A stretch of 64,000 nucleotides of DNA from Planctomycetota bacterium. Lineage in GTDB: Bacteria; Planctomycetota; PLA2; JAEUHO01. Below the pieces are notes generated by a model. That model had not been told where the DNA came from, did not search any database, and saw only the letters and a program-made list of their open reading frames with translations. The stretch is taken from positions 62,001 to 126,000 of the forward strand of contig JAJDEN010000041.1 in assembly GCA_029259775.1 (NCBI GenBank), written 5' to 3'. Positions 1 to 10,191 of this stretch are shown here, piece by piece (within the stretch, counting starts at the first letter, position 1; the number at the start of each line of letters is the position of its first letter). A program made the position numbers and the translations under genes.

Positions 1-1478
1 CACAATGCAGGAGCGCGCTTCACGAGAGCGGAGCGGTGCAGCAGGTGGGCACGATAGAGGTCCACCACGCCCCCGCGCGCGGGCGCGGCCGGCCCGAGAC
101 GGGCGAGCGCCGCCTCGAGCGCGCCGCGGTCCGCCTCGTCGAGCGCGGCCTCGAGCAAGCGCCCGGCCCGTGCGGCGGCCGAGCCCTCGAAGTGCGTCAG
201 CAAGGAGCGACGACCCTTCGGCACGGCGCAGAGCAACCGGAACTTGGGCGCCGAAGCACGCAGGGCGATGTCGGGACGCCGGACATCGGGCTCGTCCAGC
301 AGCCACAGGCCCGTGCGGCGATCGAAGGCCGTCACGAGGGCGGGGCCGTCCCCGTAGCCCAGCTCGGAAGCCGCAAGACGCACCGCAACGAACGGCAGTC
401 CTGCGATGAGCATGGCATCTCCGGCGGCGCTGTCGCCGGCAAGGGAGAGCACGTGGAAACCGTGCGCCTCGAGCCACGCGCGGGGCGTTCCCGCATGCTG
501 CGGCGGGCGCTTGTGCTGCCGGCACCAACGCTCGACTTCCGCTGCGCTCGTGACCCGCCCGAGCCCGGTCGCGAGACGGGCGATCACGACGGCGTGCCCA
601 CGCGCTCCGGGCACGTGGCCGACGGGCCGGCCCGTCGGGATGGTGCGCGTGCGGCGCTGGGCCCCCCGCAGCGGCAGGTAGACCGCCTGCGCGCCCGGGG
701 GCGGCCGACCCGCAAGCAGCGCCGGCATGCGCGCGATCTCACCCTGTTCCCAAGCGAGCAGCGCGGCTTGGAGCGAGAGCATCGGATCCATCGGGCTCAC
801 ACCGGCACGCGGACCGAGGGCCAGGAGGCGCGCCGCTTCTGCGGGTTCGCCGCTGCGGCGCAGCGCGTCGATCGCGAAGGAGAAGCCGCGCAGGCCGGCC
901 TCAGGCTCCAGGGCGGCCAGCCCGAGGGCGGTGGCGATCACGCCGCGCGTACGGCCGCGGGCTGCGGCCCGTTCAAGCGCGACGCGCGCGCCGGCCGCCA
1001 GCATCCAGCGGTCCTGGTCCGGCAGCGCCGCGCCCATCAAGGCGAGCGGGAACGCGTCCCGGTCCCAGTCGATGAAGGGCGGCGCGAGCAGGCGCCCGAT
1101 CGCGCCGGCATCGTCCCCTCGGCGCAGCCGCAGCAAGGCCTCGAGCCAGGCACCGGCCAGACCGCCGTCGGGATCGATGCGGCCCGCGATGCGTCGTGCG
1201 TCCTCGAGACGGCCTGCCCGCAGGGCGACGAGGGCGGCGGGGATCCCGTCCACGCCCCCGACGCCGTCGGGTGTCTTCCGCACGGGCTTGCCGGCGGCGA
1301 GGCGGGCCAGGTTGAGCAGCGCCGCGGGGGGCGCGTCGGCCGCCTCCATGCGCGTAAGCAAGCGGGCGATGTCGCGGTCGCGCAGGTAGGCCCGCTGGGC
1401 CTCGGCGGGGACGTCGGCCGCGGCGGCAGACCCCGCCAGGCACGCGAGCAACAGGAGCGGGAGCAGCAGACGCATCAT
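1..1478 (-). CDS. Secreted helical-repeat protein with C39-peptidase-like domain, partial (3' end beyond window)
   Basis: About 492 codons are visible and the frame stays open to the left edge, so the C-terminus is missing. The start ATG (1476-1478) overlaps the TGA stop of folK-panC as ATGA, suggesting translational coupling. MMRLLLPLLLLACLAGS is a signal peptide; Cys13 could be a short lipobox, otherwise cleavage follows the Ala run. Residues about 25-280 are Ala/Leu/Arg-rich helical repeats of TPR character. Residues about 290-400 follow the layout of C39-like papain-fold domains: a helix, a 'GTPRAWLEAHGF' segment, 'GLPFVAV', then 'LVTAFDRRTGLWLLDEPD'. The positions where an active peptidase has Cys and His appear to be Gly-His and Pro (GHAVVIARL, GDGPALV), so it is probably non-catalytic. 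Function unknown. The domain assignment is by pattern only; the reading frame is secure. Confidence 0.72.
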   Translation of the reverse strand, partial: MMRLLLPLLLLACLAGSAAAADVPAEAQRAYLRDRDIARLLTRMEAADAPPAALLNLARLAAGKPVRKTPDGVGGVDGIPAALVALRAGRLEDARRIAGRIDPDGGLAGAWLEALLRLRRGDDAGAIGRLLAPPFIDWDRDAFPLALMGAALPDQDRWMLAAGARVALERAAARGRTRGVIATALGLAALEPEAGLRGFSFAIDALRRSGEPAEAARLLALGPRAGVSPMDPMLSLQAALLAWEQGEIARMPALLAGRPPPGAQAVYLPLRGAQRRTRTIPTGRPVGHVPGARGHAVVIARLATGLGRVTSAAEVERWCRQHKRPPQHAGTPRAWLEAHGFHVLSLAGDSAAGDAMLIAGLPFVAVRLAASELGYGDGPALVTAFDRRTGLWLLDEPDVRRPDIALRASAPKFRLLCAVPKGRRSLLTHFEGSAAARAGRLLEAALDEADRGALEAALARLGPAAPARGGVVDLYRAHLLHRSALVKRAPAL

Positions 1479-2875
1479 GCCCCCATGCTCGCAGGAGGTC
1501 GCGCGATCCAGCGGTTGTCGATCAGGCGCACGCCGTCCACGCGCACGGCGCCGATCGCGAGGGCGGGCCCGAGGAGGTCGCGTACCGGCGTCATCGTGTC
1601 GGGATCCACGACATCCACGTAGTCCACGAGGAGGCCCTGCTCTTGGAGCGAGTCGCGCGCCCACGTCAGGTCGCGGTCGAGATCGTAGGTCTCGCCGCCG
1701 ATGTCGGCCATGGCCGCGCTCACGACCAGCACGTACAGGGTGCGCGAGAGCCGCAGCGCGAGACGCGACGAGCCTTCTGCCAGGTGGCGGTTGCGCGACG
1801 AGAGGGCCAGCCCCTCTACCTCACGCACGGTCTCACCGCCTACGATCTCGACGGGCAGGCCCAAGCGATCGCGCACCTCACGGAGTACGGCCAGCTGTTG
1901 GGCGTCCTTCTGACCGAAGTAGCTGACGTCGGCACGGGTCTGGTCCCAGAGCCTCGTCACCACGCTGGCAACACCCGCAAAGTGCGTCGGACGCACGGCA
2001 CCCTCGTAGCCTTCCGCCGCGCTGCCCGTCTCGACGTCGGACGCAACGCCGTCGGGGTAGATGTCCTCTGGTCGGGGCGCGTAGATCGCCCGGGCGCCGT
2101 GGTGAAGCACGAGGTCGCAGTCGGCTTCGAACGTGCGCGGGTAGCGGTCGAGGTCTTCGCCTTCCGCGAACTGCGTCGGATTCACGAACACGGTCGCCAG
2201 CACGACGTCGCACTCCGCGGCGGCGCGTTGCACGAGCGAGGCGTGGCCCGCGTGGAGCGCCCCCATCGTCATCACGACACCCACCGTGCCTTCCTGACGG
2301 GCGCGCCACGCCTCGAGCGCGGCACGGTCCTCCAGGATCGCCAGCTCACCTCCGCGTTCGGCGAACGGGGGCGCGTGGGCCGGCTCGAGGTCGTCGAAGC
2401 GGGCCGGGACACGCGCGTGCAACGCGGCCGCATGCTCGATGACGGTGGCGCCCGCCACGACGTGGCAGGGCGCGATCTCGGACCACGGGCCGAGGACGAA
2501 CGCACGCTGGAGCGCCCGCGGATGCGGCAGCGTCAGGTCGTCGTCGGCGCGTGCCACGTCGTCGAACGTGAGCAGGTCGAGGTCGAGCGTGCGCTCGGCG
2601 CGCCCGTCTCGCGCCCGGCCGTGCTCCGCCTCGATGGCGTGCAGGCGCGCATGGAAGGCGTCGACGTCGAGATCCGTGCGCACCTCGGCGACGCCGTTGA
2701 GTACGCGCGCCTGGCGCGCCGCGGCGGGAGCGCCCTCGTAGGTGCTCCACACCAGGAGGGAGCAGGCAGCGACCCGGCCATCGTCCCGGTCGAGCGCTGC
2801 GAGGGCAGCCGCGAGCCGGGCGCGCGGATCGCCCTCGTTGCTTCCGAGCGCCACGAAGGCCCGGTGCGCCGACAC
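1475..2875 (-). CDS. folK-panC: Bifunctional HPPK (FolK) / pantothenate synthetase (PanC) fusion
   Basis: A single 466-residue chain joins two enzymes. Residues 1-150 are 6-hydroxymethyl-7,8-dihydropterin pyrophosphokinase (folate pathway): FVALGSNEGDPRARL, RTLDLDLLTFDDV and LPHPRALQRAFVLGPW. From about residue 185 on it is pantothenate synthetase, which joins pantoate and beta-alanine with ATP: MTMGALHAGHASLVQ carries the HxGH nucleotide motif (around residue 210), followed by VFVNPTQF, YPRTFEAD, YFGQKDAQQL and LSSRNRHL, the KMSKS-equivalent loop. The start is the GTG at 2873-2875, which shares one base with the pssA stop (TAGTG). The frame is open further upstream inside pssA, but that stretch has no folK character. 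The downstream gene overlaps by 4 nt. The domains are cytoplasmic and full-looking; a fusion of these two B-vitamin enzymes is unusual. Confidence 0.93.
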   Translation of the reverse strand: MSAHRAFVALGSNEGDPRARLAAALAALDRDDGRVAACSLLVWSTYEGAPAAARQARVLNGVAEVRTDLDVDAFHARLHAIEAEHGRARDGRAERTLDLDLLTFDDVARADDDLTLPHPRALQRAFVLGPWSEIAPCHVVAGATVIEHAAALHARVPARFDDLEPAHAPPFAERGGELAILEDRAALEAWRARQEGTVGVVMTMGALHAGHASLVQRAAAECDVVLATVFVNPTQFAEGEDLDRYPRTFEADCDLVLHHGARAIYAPRPEDIYPDGVASDVETGSAAEGYEGAVRPTHFAGVASVVTRLWDQTRADVSYFGQKDAQQLAVLREVRDRLGLPVEIVGGETVREVEGLALSSRNRHLAEGSSRLALRLSRTLYVLVVSAAMADIGGETYDLDRDLTWARDSLQEQGLLVDYVDVVDPDTMTPVRDLLGPALAIGAVRVDGVRLIDNRWIARPPASMGA

Positions 2876-3855
2876 TACGCGTCCCCGGGGGCTTCTGGGC
2901 GACGCTCGCCCCGATCGTCGGCGAACGGGTCGGAGGGCAGGATGTCGTCCTCCTCGACCTCGTCCGCCTCCTCGTGGTCCACCCAGGCCGGCACACCGAA
3001 CCAGCGATGGGTCAGCGTGAGGACGGGTCCCGAGAGCGCATACAGGGCAAAGATACCTGCGACCGTCTCGGTGAAGTGCTCGAGCGTGAGGTAGACGAGC
3101 AGCACGAGCAGGACCACGGCGAGGGGGTGGGCTCGGCGGGCACCGAGGTAGCGGTTCATCACGTGCGTGTAGGGCATGCGGCTGATCATGAGCATGCCGA
3201 GAATGGGCATCGCGATCAGCAGCGACCACTCCACGAGATCGTTCACCGCATAGTGGTGGCGCAGGAGGACGAGCCCCGCGACCGCACCGGCCGCTGCCGG
3301 GCTCGGCAGACCGCGGAACACATGCGTGACGTGCGGACGGCCGCTGCTCTTCATGCGATCGGACTCGACGTTGTAGCGGGCCAGTCGGAGCGTGGCACCG
3401 AGCACGTACACGAGACAGAAGCAGAAGGTGAGCTTCGTGCTCATGACCGGGAAGGCGGGCCCGAGCAGGGTCTTGGCGATCATCGCGGGCGCGAGGCCGA
3501 ACGTGACGCAGTCGGCCAGGCTGTCGAGCTGGGCGCCGAAGTCTGACGTGCTTCCGGTCAGGCGCGCCACGCGACCGTCGAGGCCATCGAGGAACATGCC
3601 GAGGAAGATGAGCCAGCTCGCCTTCACGAAGACGCGATCGGCGGCGGCCGCGTCCATGGCCGCGGCGTCGAGCATGTAAGAGATGGCCAAAACCCCGCAG
3701 ACGAGGTTGCCCGCCGTCATCAGGCTGGGCAGGAGCTGGACCGTACGCAGCGTCCGACGGCGGCGGGGCGGCGGCGCGGGATCGGAGGAGGGCCCCCCCG
3801 GGGTGCCATCCGGCGCGTCATCGCGGGGAATCGTCTGCAGGCGCATGGCCCCCAT
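2875..3855 (-). CDS. pssA: CDP-diacylglycerol-serine O-phosphatidyltransferase (phosphatidylserine synthase)
   Basis: This 326-residue integral membrane enzyme transfers a phosphatidyl group from CDP-diacylglycerol to serine, the first step to phosphatidylethanolamine. The CDP-alcohol phosphotransferase signature is complete: DGRVARLTGSTSDFGAQLDS followed by LAD, giving D-G-x2-A-R-x8-G-x3-D-x3-D. LLPSLMTAGNLVCGVLAI is the usual PssA first membrane segment. Several further hydrophobic segments follow, and the C-terminal tail is acidic and soluble. The first 35 residues are a basic, Pro-rich cytoplasmic extension. I chose the ATG at 3853-3855 because a G-rich Shine-Dalgarno-like run (GGGGGA) lies 4 nt upstream; the ATG at 3844-3846 is the alternative. 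It heads a minus-strand operon with folK-panC and diverges from eno. Confidence 0.9.
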   Translation of the reverse strand: MGAMRLQTIPRDDAPDGTPGGPSSDPAPPPRRRRTLRTVQLLPSLMTAGNLVCGVLAISYMLDAAAMDAAAADRVFVKASWLIFLGMFLDGLDGRVARLTGSTSDFGAQLDSLADCVTFGLAPAMIAKTLLGPAFPVMSTKLTFCFCLVYVLGATLRLARYNVESDRMKSSGRPHVTHVFRGLPSPAAAGAVAGLVLLRHHYAVNDLVEWSLLIAMPILGMLMISRMPYTHVMNRYLGARRAHPLAVVLLVLLVYLTLEHFTETVAGIFALYALSGPVLTLTHRWFGVPAWVDHEEADEVEEDDILPSDPFADDRGERRPEAPGDA

Positions 3856-3925
3856 CGTATCCCCCGGACGGCGCGCGGAAGCGACACCGCCGGGGCGTAT
3901 CCTTGCGCCTGCGACGGAGGCGAAC
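3856..3925. promoter_or_regulatory. Divergent promoter region between pssA and eno
   Basis: Only 70 nt separate the two divergent starts, so both promoters must sit here or inside the neighbouring genes. On the plus strand TATCCT (3898-3903) is a plausible -10 box. It would give a short leader containing the GGAGG (3916-3920) that precedes the eno ATG. No convincing -35 hexamer is visible. Confidence 0.4.
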
Positions 3926-5230
3926 ATGAACGCAACGGCGATCAGCACGGTGAAGGCCTGGGAAATCCTCGACTCGCGGGGCAATCCGACGCTCGAGGTC
4001 GAGGTCCAGCTCGAAGGCGGCGCCCACGCCGCGGCGTGCGTTCCGAGCGGAGCCAGCACGGGCATCCACGAAGCGATCGAGCTCCGTGACGGCGACGAGC
4101 GCTTCGGCGGCCTGGGCGTGCTCCAGGCCGTGGCGAATGCGACCGGCGCCCTGGCGGACGCCGTCCGCGGCCTGGACGCAACCGACACGGCAGCCGTCGA
4201 CGCCGCGCTGCGCGCGGCGGATGGCACGGCCAGCCTCAAGCGGCTCGGCGCCAACGCGGTGCTGGGGGTGAGCCTCGCCGCCGCCCGCGCCGCCGCGACG
4301 GCGCGCAACGAGCCGCTCTGGGTGTTCCTCGCCTCCGCGTTCGGCGGCGAGAGCTTGCGCATGCCGGTGCCCATGCTCAACGTCCTGAACGGCGGCGCGC
4401 ACGCCGACAACGGCCTCGACGTGCAGGAGATCATGATCGCGCCGTGCGGTTTCGACCGCTTCCACGACGCGCTCCGTGCCGGCGCCGAGATCTACCAGGC
4501 GCTGAAGAGCATCCTCACCGAGCGTGGGCTCTCGACGGCCGTGGGCGACGAGGGCGGCTTCGCGCCGCGCGTGGCCTCCAACGAGAAGGCCATCGAGCTC
4601 GTGGCGCGCGCCATCGAAGCGGCCGGCTACGAGCCCGGAACGCAGGTGCGCCTGGCGCTCGACGTCGCGGCCTCCGAGTTCCACGGAGCGACCGGCTACA
4701 CCTTCGAGGGCAAGCGGGTCAGCTCCACGGACCTCCTTCACTTCTACGAAAGCTGGTTGGATCGCTACCCGATCTATTCGATTGAAGATGGTCTCTCAGA
4801 AGACGACTGGAGCGGGTGGGCGCAGATGACAGCTGGGATCGGTGACCGCGTACAGCTGGTGGGTGACGACCTGTTCGTCACCAACGTCAAGCGCCTGCAG
4901 CGCGGCATCGACGAGAGCGTCGCCAATGCGGTCCTCGTGAAGCCCAACCAGATCGGCACCCTCAGCGACACCTTCAACTGCGTGCGCACCGCCTACGCCG
5001 GCGGCTTCACCGCCGTGATGAGCCATCGCTCGGGTGAGACGCGCGACACCACCATCGCTGATCTGGCCGTGGCCACAGCCACGGGCCAGATCAAGACGGG
5101 CGCGCCGTGCCGGGGCGAGCGCACCGCCAAGTACAACCGCCTGCTGCGGATCGAAGCCGCCCTCGAAGAGGCAGGGGAAGCGCCGGTCTTCGGCCTGCCT
5201 GCGGGCGTGCGTGGTGTCGTGCGTGCCTAG
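3926..5230 (+). CDS. eno: Enolase (phosphopyruvate hydratase)
   Basis: This glycolytic enzyme interconverts 2-phosphoglycerate and phosphoenolpyruvate. At 434 residues it has the usual bacterial length. It begins with the conserved ILDSRGNPTLEVEV, then GASTGIHEAIELRDGD, VLNGGAHADNGLDVQEIMI and VGDEGGFAPR. The metal-binding acids fall in LALDVAASEF, SIEDGL and QLVGDDLFVTN. The catalytic Lys region is VLVKPNQIGT, and SHRSGETRDTTIADLAVA and GAPCRGERTAKYNRLLRIE complete the active site. Small departures (SGETRDT for SGETEDT, CRGER for CRSER) do not touch catalytic residues. The start is fixed by GGAGG five nt before ATG 3926. The frame is open further upstream, but that would run into pssA. The next gene overlaps its stop codon. 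Confidence 0.97.
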   Translation: MNATAISTVKAWEILDSRGNPTLEVEVQLEGGAHAAACVPSGASTGIHEAIELRDGDERFGGLGVLQAVANATGALADAVRGLDATDTAAVDAALRAADGTASLKRLGANAVLGVSLAAARAAATARNEPLWVFLASAFGGESLRMPVPMLNVLNGGAHADNGLDVQEIMIAPCGFDRFHDALRAGAEIYQALKSILTERGLSTAVGDEGGFAPRVASNEKAIELVARAIEAAGYEPGTQVRLALDVAASEFHGATGYTFEGKRVSSTDLLHFYESWLDRYPIYSIEDGLSEDDWSGWAQMTAGIGDRVQLVGDDLFVTNVKRLQRGIDESVANAVLVKPNQIGTLSDTFNCVRTAYAGGFTAVMSHRSGETRDTTIADLAVATATGQIKTGAPCRGERTAKYNRLLRIEAALEEAGEAPVFGLPAGVRGVVRA

Positions 5231-5609
5231 ACGCCCGGCCGACGAGCCGCCGACGCCTGCCCTGGAGGGACGTCTGGCCCCGGGGAGACGCCTGGCCCCC
5301 GAGGGCCGTCGGGAGGGGCTCCCGGCCTCCGTACCGCTGCTGGCCGCCCTGGGCCTCGTCGTGCTGTGCGTCTGCACGCTGCCGGCGGTCCACGCCCAAC
5401 GGCAGCTCGAACGGGATCACGCGCGCCTCGGCCGGGAAACCCGCGCCGCGGAGGAGCGCGTCGAGCGTCTCCAGCGCGAGTTGCGGACGGGCACCGAGCA
5501 GCGCTACCTGCGCGCCAAGGCCACGCGCGAGTTGCTCCACCATGGCAGCGACTACATCCGCGAGCGCGATCGCAAGCTGGGCCAGGACCAGACGTCCGGC
5601 GGCCGGTAA
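5223..5609 (+). CDS. FtsB/DivIC-like septum formation initiator family protein
   Basis: A small (about 128 residues) single-pass membrane protein. A basic, Pro-rich cytoplasmic N-terminus is followed by one membrane helix (PLLAALGLVVLCVCTLP, residues about 38-57). An extracytoplasmic coiled coil comes next (RQLERDHARLGRETRAAEER, residues about 58-95), then a short basic tail with YLRAKATRELLHHGSDYI. This order is that of FtsB/DivIC, which scaffold the divisome with FtsL and FtsQ. Position supports it: ftsB follows eno in many bacteria. The start is uncertain. GTG 5223 lies inside the eno stop region, GTG 5214 is also in frame, and neither has a clear Shine-Dalgarno, so translation may be coupled to eno. 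The protein is too divergent to assign a symbol. Confidence 0.68.
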   Translation: MPRRPADEPPTPALEGRLAPGRRLAPEGRREGLPASVPLLAALGLVVLCVCTLPAVHAQRQLERDHARLGRETRAAEERVERLQRELRTGTEQRYLRAKATRELLHHGSDYIRERDRKLGQDQTSGGR

Positions 5610-5671
5610 CCGGCATCCCGAGCAGGCCTCGCGTCGCGCGGTGGCCACAGATCATGCGATGATCCGGGGGC

Positions 5672-8071
5672 ATGCGGCGCACGCGATCCCCCTCCAGGCA
5701 TCTCCCCTTCTCCCTGGTGGTGCTGCTGCTGCTCGGCGGTCCCGCCGCCGCCCGCGACACCGAGGCGCCGACCGGCGCTGCGCCGTCGAAGAACTTCTCG
5801 AACATCCACGACGAGGCCGACTGGATCGTGAAGGCCTTTGCCTCCGCCGCAGCCGACGCGAAGAAGAGCGACTGGCCCTCGGCCGTGCGCACCTTGCAGA
5901 CGGTCGTCGATGCGCGCAAGAGCCGCGCCTCGCCGACCGACGCCGCGCCGTACGTGCGCGCCGTCTACGGTTCCTCGGTCTACGAGGGCGCCTGGATCGT
6001 CGCGCACCACACGATCGTCCGGGGCGGCGACGAGGCGGTGGCCGCGTACGAACGTGAGTACGGCGCGGCGGCGAAGGCCCTGCTCGACCGTGCCGCCATG
6101 CGGCGTGACACCGGCCTGCTCCGCAGCGTCGCCGCGCGCTTCCTGCCGACCCAGGCGGGCCGCCGCACGGCGTTGCTCCTAGCGGACCTGGCGCTGGAGC
6201 GTGCCGACTTCGACACGGCCCTCGAGTGGATCGAGGCCCTCGAAGACCTCGAGTCCGTCAGCGGGGAGAGCAAGGACGCCCTGGCACCCTGGCGTGCGGC
6301 ACGCGTGAGGCGCCACGCCGTGGCCCTGGCCCGCGACACGAAGTCGATCCCGCTCGTCGCGAAGGCCCTGGCCGTCGCACGGCCGGTCGAGGGGGCCTCG
6401 CTCGACGCCGTCCCGCCTCATCTGCGACGTCCCGAGATCCACGGCACGGGCTGGCTCACGACGGGCGGCAACGCCGCGCGTGCCGCGCTGCCCGCCAGCC
6501 TCGGCAGCGAGTTCCGGCTGGCTTGGTTCCGCGCTCCGAGCACAGACGACGACCTCACCGACGCCCGCGACCCGCAGCGCCGCGAGCATGACCGGCCGAG
6601 CCTCTGGCTGCCGCCGCGGGCCGCCGCGACCGAGAAGCACCTGTTCGTCTCCGACGGCCAGTACCTGCACATCTACGATCTGGCGACCGGCGCCCGGCTC
6701 TTCGAGCGCGACGAGACGGAGTACGCCGGGATGCGCGAGGGCGGTGTCGGCGAAGACGGCGACGTCGACCGCCGGCTGCGCTTCGGCCTGCTCGAGGGCC
6801 ACACGCTCTCCTTGCACCCCGTGCGGCACTTCCGACGTCCCGCTGCCGACGGGACCATCGAAGACCTGGGAGCCGGCCACCTCGTCCTGGCCGCCGTGCC
6901 CGACGGCGACAAGTGGTCGTGGGACCGCTCGCGCAGCAGCGGCCCGACGCGGCGCGACGACCACATCCAGGCCTACCACTGGAACGGTGAGCGTCTCGCG
7001 TACCTGTGGCGCGTCGGCGGCGCGACAAGTCGCGACAAGGCCTCGGACCGGGCCTTCCGCGGCGGCCTGCCGAACGACACGCGCCTCTACGGCGCACCGC
7101 TCGTCTACCGCGGCCGCATGTGGGTCGCGGGGGTCCGCCCGGCCAAGGCCACCCAGGATCGCTGGGAGGTCTGGCTCTACGCGTTCGACCCCGTGACGGG
7201 TCAGGTGGCGACGCGGACGCATCTGGGAACCGGCACCCCCATGCGCTCGGGTCGCATGGACGAAGTCATCCCGTCCTCCCCCGCCGCCTCGCATGGACGC
7301 GTCGTGGTCTCCACCTCGCTCGGCATCATCGCGGCGGTGGACGCCGCAGATGGCCGCATGCGCTGGATCCACCGCTACGACCGCAGTGTCGAGACCGAGC
7401 GCGGCCGCCGGCGCAACCGCGACGCCCGCGACCGCGGGCTGCGCACGACGAGCTTCGTGAACGAGCCGCCGATCCTGGCCCTCGATCGCTGCTACGTGAC
7501 GCCGACGGACAGCAACGTCGTGCTGTCCACATTCAACCGCCCCGTGCGACGCAACCGCCGGCTCGTGGTGCGAGCCCGCGATCGCTATGACGCCGGCGCT
7601 TGGTTCATGCCGGAACAGATCGCAGGCGTCGCCCCCGGCGGTCCGACGTGGCCGCCGTCCATCGTGCTTGTGGGCAAGGGCGAGAGCGGCAGCCTGCCGG
7701 GCCCGATGGTGGTCGTCCACCATGCCCTGGGCGACGACCAGGTCTGGCCCCAGGACGCGGAACGGCCGCTGCGGGCCAAGGAACTCTGGACAGGCGGCAG
7801 TCCCACGGGCTTCGGCCCCGAGCCCTACGGTCGGGCGCTCGTGACCGAGGCCGAGATCTTCGTCCCCCAAGCAGACGGGATCGCGATCTACGAGCTGTTC
7901 GATCGCGACGCCAACGGCAGCCACTTCCTCGGCCTGCTCAACCGGGATGACATGGATACCGCGACGGCGAAACAGGCCCCCCCGCGCCCGTTCGGCAACC
8001 TGATCCCGATCCCGGGGCAAGGCATCGTGGCCGTGAGCGCCACCACCGTCGCCTTCTGGAAACGCAAGTAG
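5672..8071 (+). CDS. Secreted PQQ-like beta-propeller protein
   Basis: This 799-residue protein has an export signal (HLPFSLVVLLLLGGPAAARD, AxA-type cleavage near residue 27). Residues about 30-250 are helical and Arg/Ala-rich. From about residue 320 on come beta-propeller repeats of the PQQ/BamB type: LFVSDGQYLHIYDLATGARLF, VWLYAFDPVTGQVATRT and IIAAVDAADGRMRWIHRYDR, the last a classic W-docking blade. There are no residues that would show bound PQQ or dehydrogenase activity. Its layout resembles the second half of the 1479-residue protein at 15559-19998, so the two may be distant paralogues. Probably a cell-envelope or extracellular scaffold. The start ATG follows a weak GGGGG. Function unknown. 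Confidence 0.82.
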   Translation: MRRTRSPSRHLPFSLVVLLLLGGPAAARDTEAPTGAAPSKNFSNIHDEADWIVKAFASAAADAKKSDWPSAVRTLQTVVDARKSRASPTDAAPYVRAVYGSSVYEGAWIVAHHTIVRGGDEAVAAYEREYGAAAKALLDRAAMRRDTGLLRSVAARFLPTQAGRRTALLLADLALERADFDTALEWIEALEDLESVSGESKDALAPWRAARVRRHAVALARDTKSIPLVAKALAVARPVEGASLDAVPPHLRRPEIHGTGWLTTGGNAARAALPASLGSEFRLAWFRAPSTDDDLTDARDPQRREHDRPSLWLPPRAAATEKHLFVSDGQYLHIYDLATGARLFERDETEYAGMREGGVGEDGDVDRRLRFGLLEGHTLSLHPVRHFRRPAADGTIEDLGAGHLVLAAVPDGDKWSWDRSRSSGPTRRDDHIQAYHWNGERLAYLWRVGGATSRDKASDRAFRGGLPNDTRLYGAPLVYRGRMWVAGVRPAKATQDRWEVWLYAFDPVTGQVATRTHLGTGTPMRSGRMDEVIPSSPAASHGRVVVSTSLGIIAAVDAADGRMRWIHRYDRSVETERGRRRNRDARDRGLRTTSFVNEPPILALDRCYVTPTDSNVVLSTFNRPVRRNRRLVVRARDRYDAGAWFMPEQIAGVAPGGPTWPPSIVLVGKGESGSLPGPMVVVHHALGDDQVWPQDAERPLRAKELWTGGSPTGFGPEPYGRALVTEAEIFVPQADGIAIYELFDRDANGSHFLGLLNRDDMDTATAKQAPPRPFGNLIPIPGQGIVAVSATTVAFWKRK

Positions 8072-8229
8072 CCCCGAAGGCCCAATTCATCGACCCGGGC
8101 CGCACCGCTCGCCCCCGGCGCGTGGTTCAATGCCTCGCCGGATCGCCCCGCGAACCGGCCGCCCGTGACCCGACCTCATTCAGAACCGACCCGCGCCCAA
8201 CCGACCCGAACTTGAGGGAAAGCCCAGCG

Positions 8230-9315
<1,086 letters not shown>

Positions 9316-10191
9316 GGTCATCGAGAAGGTCGACGGGCTTGAACTCAAGGCCCGCCTGATCGTCGAAGGCTTCATCTCCGGCCTGCACAAGAGCCCCTTT
9401 CGTGGGTTCTCGGTGGAGTTCGCGGAGCACCGGGAATACGTCCCGGGGGATGACATGCGCTTCCTGGACTGGAAGGTCTTCGGGAAGACGGACCGCCTCT
9501 ACATCAAGCGCTACGAGGAAGAGACGAACCTCGAAGCGCATCTCGTGGTCGATGCCAGCGAGTCGATGGCCTACACGAGCCGTGACGACAACGGGCCGTC
9601 GAAGTTCGAGTACGCCTGCTGGTCAGCGGCCGCGCTGGCGTACCTGATGAGCCAGCAGCAGGACGGCGCGGGCCTCGTGCTCTTCGACGAGGCCGTCCGC
9701 AAGGTCGTGCCTCCGGCGAGCAACCGCGCCCACCTGGGCAACATCATCCACGAGCTCGAGACAGCCGAGCCGGCGCGGGGCACGGGCATTGCGCGCGCCC
9801 TCGGCGAGGCCGGAGAAGCCGTGCGCCGACGCGGCCTCATCATCCTCTTCTCCGATCTCATGGACGATGCCGACGAGATCCTGCGCGGCCTGAAGCAGGT
9901 ACGGCATCGCGGTCACGAGGTGCTCCTCTTCCACGTGCTCGCCCACGACGAGATCACCTTCCCCTTCGAGCGCCTGACGCGCTTCGAGGGCATGGAAGAC
10001 CTCGGCCGCGTGACGGCCGATCCGGTGGCCCTGCGAACCGCCTACCTCACGGAGGTGAAGGAGTTCCGCCGCCGGTTGAAGCGCGTGTGCCTGGCCAACC
10101 GCATCGACCTCGTCGAGATGGACACATCCGAGTCGCTCGGTGTCGTGCTCTCGGCCTACCTGGCCAAGCGTGCCGCCGTGAGGCGCCGCTG

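Noticed and set aside
36..1622. 528-residue open frame on the plus strand opposite the partial secreted-protein gene and the end of folK-panC
   Set aside because: Its composition is Arg/Gly/Gln/His-rich with no domain, and it covers the panC C-terminus on the other strand. The minus-strand frame has a signal peptide and sensible domains.
2876..3229. Longer N-terminus for folK-panC inside pssA
   Set aside because: HPPK motifs begin directly after the GTG at 2875 and the upstream residues are His/Arg-rich shadow sequence.
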